NCBI GenBank assembly: GCA_021498125.1
Contig: JAIZWL010000006.1
Location: forward strand, 1-64,000
Direction: 5' to 3'
Origin: Candidatus Thorarchaeota archaeon
GTDB taxonomy: Archaea; Asgardarchaeota; Thorarchaeia; Thorarchaeales; Thorarchaeaceae
DNA: 64,000 bases
Translations under genes and position numbers: made by a program
In this document: piece after piece, positions 1-6,872 of the stretch
Layout of the letters: the number at the start of each line of letters is the position of its first letter
Numbering within the stretch: the stretch's first letter is position 1
The notes under the pieces: model-generated
Database searches by the model: none
Told to the model about the DNA's origin: nothing
Seen by the model: the letters and a program-made list of their open reading frames with translations, nothing else

Positions 1-9
1 TGTTTGTAG

Positions 10-236
10 GAGTTTAATTACTCCCGGCCACAAGTCACGTATGACCTTCACTCTGATGGTGAGGTTGTTATTGCCCACTGCCGTTGGTGGGCGGACTATG
101 GACCTCCTGTCCAAGAAAGTCCAACTTACAATCAACGATATCCGTGGATAGAATTAGAGATTGAAACGCCGCAAACAAAATATATACGATATGCCGATCG
201 TTGTCAGGTCAATGCGTTTCAGTCTTTATTCGGTTA
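10..236 (+). other. Gene-poor left edge with a start-less open frame
   Basis: No convincing gene lies in the first 340 bases. One frame stays open from just after an in-frame TAG at 7-9 to a TAG at 234-236 (75 codons) and reads like protein, with W, H, C and acidic residues well mixed, but it has no ATG, GTG or TTG near its beginning. It may be the tail of a decayed gene or chance. Bases 237-340 hold nothing I recognise. Confidence 0.2.
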
Positions 237-340
237 GCTCCCATAATCTGAAGATTTTGACTTCTTTTTTAGAGGCGATCTGCATGGCGTAGATATTACT
301 GAGGATTCTGGGTGTGTATTCTGTAACTATTGCAATGTGA

Positions 341-607
341 TCATTCTTCTTCTGCTACGTTTATCCCCAGTTTCTTTTCCATATCTTGAATTATTTTCTT
401 GCAAGATTCTTTCTCTTCAGCAGTGAGTTTCATTTCTGCTATTAACTTGTCCACCAGCATAAATGTTCGTATGAGGCCGACTTCCTCGACTATTTGTTTG
501 AGGCCATACTCTTCAACGATCCGCTTGAGGCCTATTTCTCTGATAACGTTCTCAGGTCCGAAATCATCGATCAATTCTCTGAGTGTGGCGACCTCGTTCA
601 TATTCAT
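341..607 (-). CDS. Small protein matching the tail of the upstream PD-(D/E)XK protein
   Basis: An 88-residue protein nearly collinear with the last 70 residues of the gene just upstream (662-1510): both have EVATL-(K/R)-ELI-(D/E)-DFG near the start and end in KKLG. Residues 21-47 are three tandem nine-residue units (VIREIGLKR, IVEEYGLKQ, IVEEVGLIR); the larger protein has two. It lacks the nuclease core. An AGGAG lies six bases before the third codon (ATG), so translation may begin at 601. The gene follows the larger one by 54 bases on the same strand, so it looks like a 3'-end duplication. Function unknown; it could pair with the larger protein's tail. Confidence 0.55.
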   Translation of the reverse strand: MNMNEVATLRELIDDFGPENVIREIGLKRIVEEYGLKQIVEEVGLIRTFMLVDKLIAEMKLTAEEKESCKKIIQDMEKKLGINVAEEE

Positions 608-661
608 CTCCTATTAGTAGGGTCTTTTCTTTCGAACTAATGGTGATTTTATTTTTCTTAA

Positions 662-1510
662 TTATAGGCCGAGTTTCTTTAATATATCTTGAAACATTTT
701 CCTGTAAACTTTCCTTTCTCCAGGAGTGAGTTCCTTGGTTGAGATTATCTCATCGAATATCAATATCGTCTGTTCGAGGCCGTACTCCTCAATGATCTTT
801 TTGAGGCCGAGTTCTTTGATGACGTTTTCGGCTCCGAAATCTTCAATTAATTCTTTTAGTGTTGCAACCTCGGTCACATCGATCCCCTTCTTTTTCAGTA
901 TCTGCTGGATATCTTTTCTTTGAATCTTATAGAGCGTGTAGCCATATAACTTAGTTGTTGAATTTTGATAAATGAGATCCACTATCTGCTCAAGGTCATT
1001 TACTCTAAACATGAGAAATGGAAGGTTTTCCAGTTTTATCTCCAATTGATTTACGTCTATGAACAGAAGTTGCAGGCTCTTGAAGTCCATGATGGCGGTA
1101 TGTTTTTTCACGCCCGGAATGATCTCTTGTGTCTGGCTGTCTATGGTCTCCTGTAATCGCTTTGAGACGCCTACGTATATCAGAACTGATGCTATTCCTT
1201 CCCCAAAAAATGCGATCTTCTTCTCCATTGCAAATAGCCCGCAGTAACTCACAAGCCGCCATATGTGTTCCTCTTGTAGCGTATCTGTCGGCCCCTTGAA
1301 CTCGTAGACCACATATGGTGGAAGGTTGTTGATGAGCCATGCCACTATCCCAAGATTCGATGGTGCAGGACATTGGCGCTGCGTTATCAGGTCAACACGC
1401 AAGGGGAACTTAGCGACCTCCGGCCCCGCAATCGTCCGTACACATTTTTTCGGAAGTACATGCTCCATGATCCCCTTGAACGCCGAATCGTGTTGATCTT
1501 GTTCCTTCAC
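662..1510 (-). CDS. PD-(D/E)XK nuclease-like protein (Rpn/transposase-associated type)
   Basis: A 282-residue protein beginning at GTG. The N-terminal HDSAFK motif, then VDL with D40, then YEFKGP with E70 and K72, match the D...E-x-K core of PD-(D/E)XK nucleases, in the style of the Rpn and PD-(D/E)XK transposase-like families. Residues 77-95 (Q, E, R and W rich) fit the following helix. The C-terminal 70 residues form a separate helical region with two nine-residue GL-x-x-I-x-E-E-Y repeats. Family assignment is from motifs only. Such genes are often mobile or poorly conserved; the partial duplication downstream agrees with that. A role in DNA cleavage is inferred, not shown. Confidence 0.6.
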   Translation of the reverse strand: MKEQDQHDSAFKGIMEHVLPKKCVRTIAGPEVAKFPLRVDLITQRQCPAPSNLGIVAWLINNLPPYVVYEFKGPTDTLQEEHIWRLVSYCGLFAMEKKIAFFGEGIASVLIYVGVSKRLQETIDSQTQEIIPGVKKHTAIMDFKSLQLLFIDVNQLEIKLENLPFLMFRVNDLEQIVDLIYQNSTTKLYGYTLYKIQRKDIQQILKKKGIDVTEVATLKELIEDFGAENVIKELGLKKIIEEYGLEQTILIFDEIISTKELTPGERKVYRKMFQDILKKLGL

Positions 1511-1595
1511 GGTCTTCCCTCGTCAGTCTAAATCGTTTCTCCCTCTTACTCTCAATGACGGTCACTATCTTATTACTCGGCTCACTATAAATTCA

Positions 1596-1952
1596 TCACT
1601 CTCTTAGCCAGATGAACGTGGAGCAACTCAAGACGACTCCAAGTCCGAGGATCATGAACCATAGCGTCGCCATCTGCCCGTAGACCATTGTCGCAAGAAG
1701 GTAGTGCGCTCCGGCGATGCTGCCCGATCCTATTGTGAATATCAGTCGCAGCGGCCGCGAGTGGACGAACGCAACTATGAACGTCGTGAGCCAGAAGAGA
1801 CCTGCACTGCCCAGAAACAGGAGATCCATCAGGTCGTTAATCCCAAATGTCGTGAATGCGTTGAACATGTAGAATCCCACCAATCCTAAACCCCCAAGAA
1901 AGACCAGATAATACGTTATACGCTTCGTGTCCATCAGTGACATGTTCTTCAC
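1596..1952 (-). CDS. Small four-helix membrane protein, unknown function
   Basis: A 118-residue hydrophobic protein with about four predicted membrane helices (roughly residues 12-30, 40-62, 67-88, 94-114) separated by short loops. I do not recognise the family. It begins at GTG (1952) after a GGAGGGG stretch, or at an in-frame ATG at 1943 preceded by AGGTGA; both are plausible. It points away from the complex I-like operon and sits alone between that operon's promoter region and the nuclease-like gene. No catalytic or metal-binding motif is visible. Confidence 0.5.
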   Translation of the reverse strand: MKNMSLMDTKRITYYLVFLGGLGLVGFYMFNAFTTFGINDLMDLLFLGSAGLFWLTTFIVAFVHSRPLRLIFTIGSGSIAGAHYLLATMVYGQMATLWFMILGLGVVLSCSTFIWLRE

Positions 1953-2161
1953 CTTTGCTCCCCTCCTCTCTCCCTCCTGTATTTAACCTCTTTGAGGCGG
2001 TTAAGATTAAGTCGAATATTTCCACAATCACAACAATAACCATCGGTTAATTGAAACAGATGTATTGTTATCGAGTCGAAGTGTTTTTATCCAGCATCTT
2101 AGGAGTGCAGGTTTCAAGAAAGAACGAAATGACAGTGCTCGAACAGTTTAAAGGGATACAG

Positions 2162-2226
2162 GTTACGATTTTGTAACTTGTTCACATAAATATGGCCCAA
2201 TTGAGTCTGTCATACCCGTTTAGGAG
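2162..2226 (+). promoter_or_regulatory. Promoter of the complex I-like operon with upstream palindrome
   Basis: A TATA-like ATAAATAT lies at 2186-2193. A start site about 25 bases on would leave a short leader containing AGGAG (2222-2226) before the ATG at 2239. Immediately upstream is a palindrome, GTTAC-N6-GTAAC, at 2162-2177, placed where a transcription factor could touch the promoter. The elements are visible; their use is inferred. Confidence 0.45.
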
Positions 2227-2238
2227 TTGAAACCGATC

Positions 2239-2679
2239 ATGAGGCTCTTCATCGACTTCATACCCGTCCTGCTCTGGGCCGGCTTGGCTGCTGCCCTTGT
2301 CATTATCATGTTGCTGACATCGTGGGTGCTCCGGCCTCATATTTTACAGAACTCGGAGAAGACTGCGACATACGAATGTGGTGAAGACCCGATCGGACCA
2401 GCACGGATCTCGTTTCCGTACAGTTACATAACCTACACGATTCTCTTCTTGGTAGTTGATCTCATGGGTGCATTTCTCTGGCTCTACGCGGCATCAACGC
2501 TCAGGTTCTCCGCGGTGGTCGTCTGGCAGATGGTCATTTTCATTGGCCTGTTTATGGTTGGCATCGGGTACATGCTCAAGCACATTCCCTCGACGATCCT
2601 CAGCGGGTCCGAGACCCTTGAGCTCTGGCGTCGGTACAAAGAGGAAGAGGCGATTGAACAGGAAGGGAGGCACCACTGA
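2239..2679 (+). CDS. nuoA: Complex I-like subunit A (NuoA/FpoA)
   Basis: A 146-residue membrane subunit with three helices and the NuoA signature YECGEDPIG in the first loop. It helps form the quinone cavity and the E-channel beside NuoH, J and K. In the second helix the usual F-D-V-E reads V-D-L-M, so the aspartate stays but the conserved glutamate (E. coli Glu81 position, from memory) is Met. I chose ATG 2239 because AGGAG ends at 2226; a TTG at 2227 directly abuts that site and is less likely. It is the first gene of an 11-gene operon and overlaps the next gene by one base (TGATG). Confidence 0.93.
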   Translation: MRLFIDFIPVLLWAGLAAALVIIMLLTSWVLRPHILQNSEKTATYECGEDPIGPARISFPYSYITYTILFLVVDLMGAFLWLYAASTLRFSAVVVWQMVIFIGLFMVGIGYMLKHIPSTILSGSETLELWRRYKEEEAIEQEGRHH

Positions 2680-3326
2680 TGCAAGAGATCGAGTTACTCT
2701 TCGAACAGGCGGAGTTCATCGCCATTGCTGCAATAGTGATCATACTGGCCTATCTGGCACTTGAGCACAAGGACATTGTTTATTCGGTATTCTTCTTTGG
2801 TATGATGGCCTCGGTCGTTGCTGGCTTCTTTCTGTTATTGGAGGCCCCCTTCGTGGCCGGTATGCAGATCGCAGTCTACACGGGCGGCATCACGGCACTG
2901 ATTATCTTTGGTGTGCTTCTCATTCCCCGGGCTCAAGACTCCTCTCTTGAGATCATTCAGACACCTCGCATGCGGAAGATCGGGCTGGCCCTTTCGGGGT
3001 CGGTGGCCATTCTCTCAGCCTTTACCGCCCTGCTCTTCCCTTGGGCTTCATCGTTTCCCTCCGATAGACCTGACATCTCGCAGAGCCTAGAGGGCTTGGC
3101 GCAGTGGTTGTGGGGAACGCATGGCATTTACGTTCAAATTATAGCGTTGATCATTTTCACTACCTTAGTTGGGGCGATGGTCCTTGTGCGGATGGAGAAA
3201 GAGGAGCATCTCGATCCCTTCACTAAAGACTTCCATCCGCCCTTTGCCGAGCTGGGAACGGCCCCTCCCCCGGCTGGCGTGGTTCCTGAGATTGAGGCAG
3301 TTGACGCGGAGGTCGAGGAAGAATGA
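2679..3326 (+). CDS. nuoJ: Complex I-like subunit J (NuoJ/FpoJ)
   Basis: A 215-residue membrane protein with about five helices. The QIAVYTGGITALIIFGVLL segment is the NuoJ third helix, with the Tyr-Gly-Gly region that forms the pi-bulge important for coupling. The tail after the last helix is about 35 residues, acidic and proline-rich, and probably cytoplasmic. NuoJ sits beside NuoA, K and H in the ion-translocating arm. Here it directly follows nuoA, whereas in the common bacterial order it follows nuoI. It ends with a four-base overlap with nuoK. Confidence 0.9.
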   Translation: MQEIELLFEQAEFIAIAAIVIILAYLALEHKDIVYSVFFFGMMASVVAGFFLLLEAPFVAGMQIAVYTGGITALIIFGVLLIPRAQDSSLEIIQTPRMRKIGLALSGSVAILSAFTALLFPWASSFPSDRPDISQSLEGLAQWLWGTHGIYVQIIALIIFTTLVGAMVLVRMEKEEHLDPFTKDFHPPFAELGTAPPPAGVVPEIEAVDAEVEEE

Positions 3327-3640
3327 TTCCGTTAAGTTGGTACCTCGTAGTTGCGTTCGTGCTTATTGGCATGGGCGCCTATGGCATGATCGTGAAACGT
3401 AATCTGATCCGGATACTCATCAGCGCGGAGATCATGGGGAATGGGGTCAGTATCGCCATTATTGCGACAGCCCTCTTCAGTCCCACATACAGCATGACCG
3501 GACAGGCTCTAGTGATTCTAGTAATTGCGGTCTCCGCGGCTCATACTGCTCTGGCAATGGTTCTCATGCTTCTATACAATCGAAGATACCATACTGTCGA
3601 TCTCGGTCTGGCAGCTGCAAAGATGGAGGAGAGTGCATAG
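3323..3640 (+). CDS. nuoK: Complex I-like subunit K (NuoK/FpoK)
   Basis: A 105-residue, three-helix subunit typical of NuoK/MrpC. The first conserved glutamate is present in SAEIMGN (E. coli Glu36 position). The second, normally A-A-E-A in the third helix (Glu72), reads S-A-A-H-T, so a histidine replaces a residue of the proton path. MrpC proteins also lack this glutamate, so the change may reflect a subfamily rather than damage. The start ATG overlaps the nuoJ stop, and the stop abuts the nuoC ATG, which suggests tight translational coupling. Confidence 0.92.
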   Translation: MIPLSWYLVVAFVLIGMGAYGMIVKRNLIRILISAEIMGNGVSIAIIATALFSPTYSMTGQALVILVIAVSAAHTALAMVLMLLYNRRYHTVDLGLAAAKMEESA

Positions 3641-4165
3641 ATGAGCGACTTTTCAGCATCCGACTTTTCAAGAGCGGTCCTTCACACTTTCCCGGGAGTG
3701 ACCACTGAGTCCGTGAGTGAACGTCTAGTCAAGTTCAGTGTGCCCGCATCAATGATCCGGGACGTGGTGCAGTACATCGCGGACAATGTTCCACAACCCC
3801 TTCCCGAGTCGGTCTTCGGAGTGGACCTTGAGGACGATAACTACGAACTGATCTACATCTTCTGGTCACATCCGGCACGCTTTCTCTGTCAGATCCGAGT
3901 GCAGTTGCAGGGGGCCACACCATCGATCTCCACGGTCAGTGATATTTTCCCCGGGCTGGAATGGCACGAGCGAGAGACCCATGAGATGTTCGGGATCAAT
4001 TTTGAGGGCCACCCCGATCTCAGGCTACTCTTGCTTCCGGAAGAACTGGAGGGCAAGTACCCTCTGCGTAAGCGATTCAAGACAGATCGTAGTCGGCTTG
4101 CAGAGTCAGGTCTTCCGGTTGTGAAACCTCGACCACGACCCAAGAAGGAGGCTGAGAGCAAATGA
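3641..4165 (+). CDS. nuoC: Complex I-like subunit C (NuoC/FpoC)
   Basis: A 174-residue peripheral subunit. The C-terminal half has the family signature W-H-E-R-E-x-x-E-M-F-G-I followed by F-E-G-H-P-D-L-R and L-L-L-P-E. It has no cofactor and links the NuoD and NuoI parts of the connecting module. The last 20 residues are basic and proline-rich. It is separate from NuoD (fused in E. coli) and overlaps it by four bases. No nuoB lies on either side, although nuoB usually precedes nuoC. Confidence 0.9.
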   Translation: MSDFSASDFSRAVLHTFPGVTTESVSERLVKFSVPASMIRDVVQYIADNVPQPLPESVFGVDLEDDNYELIYIFWSHPARFLCQIRVQLQGATPSISTVSDIFPGLEWHERETHEMFGINFEGHPDLRLLLLPEELEGKYPLRKRFKTDRSRLAESGLPVVKPRPRPKKEAESK

Positions 4166-5298
4166 GTCCTGACATCCGCGACGAGGCAGTAGAGATCTGG
4201 TTTGGGCCACAGCACGTGTCTGCTCATGGCTGGGCTGCAAAGCTTACTGTAGTTGGCGATTATATTGTCGAGTGCGACCCGAATGCGGGATACTTCCACA
4301 GGTCAGCCGAGAAGGTACTTGAGTTCCGTGACTTCAAGCAGGGCAGTCTTGTCCTTGAGCGGATGTGTATGCTTGAGGCCTTTCTTGCCGAATATCCGTA
4401 CCTTAGCGCAGTGGAACAGATCGCTGGTCTTGAGGTCCCCGAGCGCGCAAAGGTGCTGAGGACGATCATGATGGAGGCCAGCCGAATTCACAGTCTTCAG
4501 TTCTGGTGGGGGCAGCTCTCTGCAGAACTTGGGCTCTTTGCGATGACCCTCTGGCCATGGGTTGACCGAGAGTTCTTCCTTGACACCTTTGAGGAGCTGA
4601 CGGGATCGCGGCACGCAGCCTCGTTCGGAACTCCCGGTGGGATTCGTTTTGATTTCACGGACAAAGTGCGAGCGAAACTGCTCAAGGCCATAGACCGACT
4701 GGAGTCGAACCTGCCCAAGTTCAAGGACATGCTTCTACACAGTCCGACCTTTAAGATGCGGACAAAGGACGTAGCGCTCTATGACGCGGAGCAGGCGATC
4801 AAGTGGGGTCTGAGCGGGCCGAACATCAAGGCATGTGGTGTTCCCATGGACTTGCGTAAGGACTGGCCCGACCCGAATCTTGCGTACGATCGAGTGGACT
4901 GGGAGGTCCCGGTCTATGAGAATCCTGAGCATCCCGGTCAGAGCGACGCTTATGACAGAATGGTCCAGCGGTTTATGGAGGTCGAGAACTCGGTCAATAT
5001 CATTAAACAATTGTTGGACCAGATTCCCGATGGGCCGATCGTTGACCCGAAGGCAAGGGCGAAGGTGAATCGACTACCTGCGGGTGAGGCCTATGGTCGA
5101 GTTGAGGGAACACGGGGGATCACGACGGTCTGGCTTAAGACGATGGACAAGGCCAAGACTGCGTGGCGGGCGAAGATCAGAGGCCCGTGTTTTGCCTCGT
5201 ACTATTCGTTGAAGCATTTGGTGCCGGGCTCGACCTTTGCAGACTTTGTTGTAGTATTTGGAAGCCTAGACCCCTACCCCGGGTGGTGGGACCGATGA
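4162..5298 (+). CDS. nuoD: Complex I-like subunit D (NuoD/FpoD)
   Basis: A 378-residue 49-kDa-type subunit that with NuoB forms the quinone pocket. Family landmarks are GPQH-x-S-A-H-G near the N-terminus, G-Y-F-H-R-S-x-E-K, A-V-E-Q-I-A-G-L-E-V-P-E-R-A and a late G-E-A-Y-G-R-V-E-G. The usual HP(S/A)(T/A)HG motif is HVSAHG here. Aligned by eye, the position of the quinone-contacting Tyr (D-Y-V in canonical proteins; bovine Tyr108) is Met in ERMCML. The [NiFe]-binding cysteines of hydrogenase large subunits are absent, so this is not a hydrogenase. The stop overlaps the nuoH start (ATGA). Confidence 0.92.
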   Translation: MSPDIRDEAVEIWFGPQHVSAHGWAAKLTVVGDYIVECDPNAGYFHRSAEKVLEFRDFKQGSLVLERMCMLEAFLAEYPYLSAVEQIAGLEVPERAKVLRTIMMEASRIHSLQFWWGQLSAELGLFAMTLWPWVDREFFLDTFEELTGSRHAASFGTPGGIRFDFTDKVRAKLLKAIDRLESNLPKFKDMLLHSPTFKMRTKDVALYDAEQAIKWGLSGPNIKACGVPMDLRKDWPDPNLAYDRVDWEVPVYENPEHPGQSDAYDRMVQRFMEVENSVNIIKQLLDQIPDGPIVDPKARAKVNRLPAGEAYGRVEGTRGITTVWLKTMDKAKTAWRAKIRGPCFASYYSLKHLVPGSTFADFVVVFGSLDPYPGWWDR

Positions 5299-6437
5299 AC
5301 GGAGGAATTCTCTTGCAGTTTGACATATTCGCTTGGATATCCGGGATCCTTGACTGGGTCGGTGGAGTGATCTCGTGGTGGCTTGCCCTTATTGGTGGTA
5401 TTCTTGACTATGTGGGGGGAGTCATTGTGTGGGTCTGGGATCTTGCCTGGGCCAACTTCTTTCTCCTCTTCAAGGCCATTGTCTTTCCCGGTCTTGTCTT
5501 TATCCTCATGCTGATCATCTTTGATGTATGGTTCACGCGAAAAGTGTGGGCGCGAGTGCAGGCACGTCGTGGGCCTCTCCATATTGGAAAGTACGGTGGA
5601 CTCCAACTCTTTGCTGATGCGATCAAACTCGTGGCAAAAGAGAATATCATCCCCGAGGGTGCGAAACGCTGGATGTTCCGGTTTCTCCCCGGCTTCCTTC
5701 TGGTCGTTGTGTTGCTCCCGTTCGTGTTCATTCCGTGGAGTACCACTTGGGTCATTGCTGATCTCTCAGTCAGCCTTGTCCTCGTCTTTGCCTTTCTGAC
5801 CGCAGTACCGGTCACTGCTCTACTGATAGGCTGGGTGAGCGGTTCAAAGTACACGCTCATCGGTGGTTTTCGCGCAGCTAACAATCAGTTCGCAGCAGAG
5901 ATCCCCCTCATTGTTTCTTCAGTAGGTCCTGCACTCTTGGCCGGGTCTCTGAGCATCTTGAGCATCTCACAGGCGCAGTCGCAGATTTGGTACATCTTCC
6001 TTCTCCCCATCTGCTTTGTGACATTTCTTGTGTCTGGAATTGCGAGTATTGGGCTCGTGCCTCTTGATGCCCCGGTGGCCGATAGCGAGATCATCTTCGG
6101 TTGGAGGACGGAACTTGCAGGAATCTATTTCACCATGACGTACTTTGCCGAGTTCGCGAAGCAGGTACTCTACTCTGCACTGATGGTGACCTTCTTCTTT
6201 GGAGGCAGCTATGGTGTTCCATCTTTCCCACCCGTTCTGAACTTTTTCCTCAAGTTCCTCGTTGTGCTGTTCTTCTTCATCATAGTGACATCATCGTTCT
6301 ACCGTATTCGACAGGACCAGATCGTCAAGTACAGTTGGAAGTACCTGATGCCACTGTCTGTCATTAACATCGTCATCGTGCTGGTTGCACTGGTGTATCT
6401 ACCCGGTCTTGCAGGGTTGCTTGTAATGGGAGGTTAG
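5295..6437 (+). CDS. nuoH: Complex I-like subunit H (NuoH/FpoH)
   Basis: A 380-residue membrane subunit with about eight helices that joins the peripheral and membrane arms. Recognisable segments are ARVQARRGP, GGLQLFADAIKLVAKE and RAANNQFAAEIPL (the glutamate of the canonical Y-E-I is kept). The segment normally F-D-L-P-E-A-E-x-E-L-V reads L-D-A-P-V-A-D-S-E-I-I, so some loop acids differ. The frame is open further upstream, but ATG 5295 overlaps the nuoD stop and is preceded by no membrane helix of its own. The N-terminal 50 residues, with repeated W-G-G-V-I, are unusual. Confidence 0.9.
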   Translation: MNGGILLQFDIFAWISGILDWVGGVISWWLALIGGILDYVGGVIVWVWDLAWANFFLLFKAIVFPGLVFILMLIIFDVWFTRKVWARVQARRGPLHIGKYGGLQLFADAIKLVAKENIIPEGAKRWMFRFLPGFLLVVVLLPFVFIPWSTTWVIADLSVSLVLVFAFLTAVPVTALLIGWVSGSKYTLIGGFRAANNQFAAEIPLIVSSVGPALLAGSLSILSISQAQSQIWYIFLLPICFVTFLVSGIASIGLVPLDAPVADSEIIFGWRTELAGIYFTMTYFAEFAKQVLYSALMVTFFFGGSYGVPSFPPVLNFFLKFLVVLFFFIIVTSSFYRIRQDQIVKYSWKYLMPLSVINIVIVLVALVYLPGLAGLLVMGG

Positions 6438-6440
6438 GCT

Positions 6441-6872
6441 ATGAGTAAGCTAGGAGTCATTCGTGATCTTATTCAGGTACTTCGTCACATTGTGAGACAG
6501 GTCTTCACTAGACCCTTCACATACTTCTATCCATTTGAGGATCGAGAGTATCCCGAGCGCACCCGAGGCCGGCACATCCATATTCGAGAGAACTGTACGG
6601 CGTGCGGTCAGTGTGTCCGTGCCTGTCCTGTTGTGGCCATCCGCATTGACAAGAGCGATCGCAAGTACGAGAAAGATGCAGCCCTCTACTTTGATTACTC
6701 ACGATGCATCTTCTGTGGTCTGTGCGTTGAAGCCTGCAGGTTTGATGCGTTGTACCACACACCGGTCGTGGATCTCAGTGAGGAGACCCGTGACGACCTC
6801 ATGTTCGGTCCCGACAAGATCGAGACCCTTGACCGAGAGCCACTGGAGTGGCGTGGAAGGAGGTTCAGGTAA
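6441..6872 (+). CDS. nuoI: Complex I-like ferredoxin subunit I (NuoI/FpoI)
   Basis: A 143-residue subunit with two four-cysteine [4Fe-4S] motifs: C52, C55, C58, C62 and C89, C92, C95, C99. The second motif ends C-R where the first ends C-P. In complex I these are clusters N6a and N6b, which pass electrons toward NuoB. As no NADH-binding genes are present, this subunit would be the docking point for an external donor such as reduced ferredoxin or an F420H2 oxidoreductase (inference). It overlaps the following nuoM by one base. Confidence 0.93.
   Translation: MSKLGVIRDLIQVLRHIVRQVFTRPFTYFYPFEDREYPERTRGRHIHIRENCTACGQCVRACPVVAIRIDKSDRKYEKDAALYFDYSRCIFCGLCVEACRFDALYHTPVVDLSEETRDDLMFGPDKIETLDREPLEWRGRRFR

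Noticed and set aside
4162-5298. Large subunit of a membrane-bound [NiFe] hydrogenase instead of NuoD
   Set aside because: The paired C-x-x-C motifs that bind nickel are absent, and NuoA and separate NuoJ/NuoK genes accompany it.
6848-6871. Longer N-terminus for the first NuoM
   Set aside because: The GTG start lies inside nuoI, while ATG 6872 has AGGAGGT upstream and begins at the usual place.
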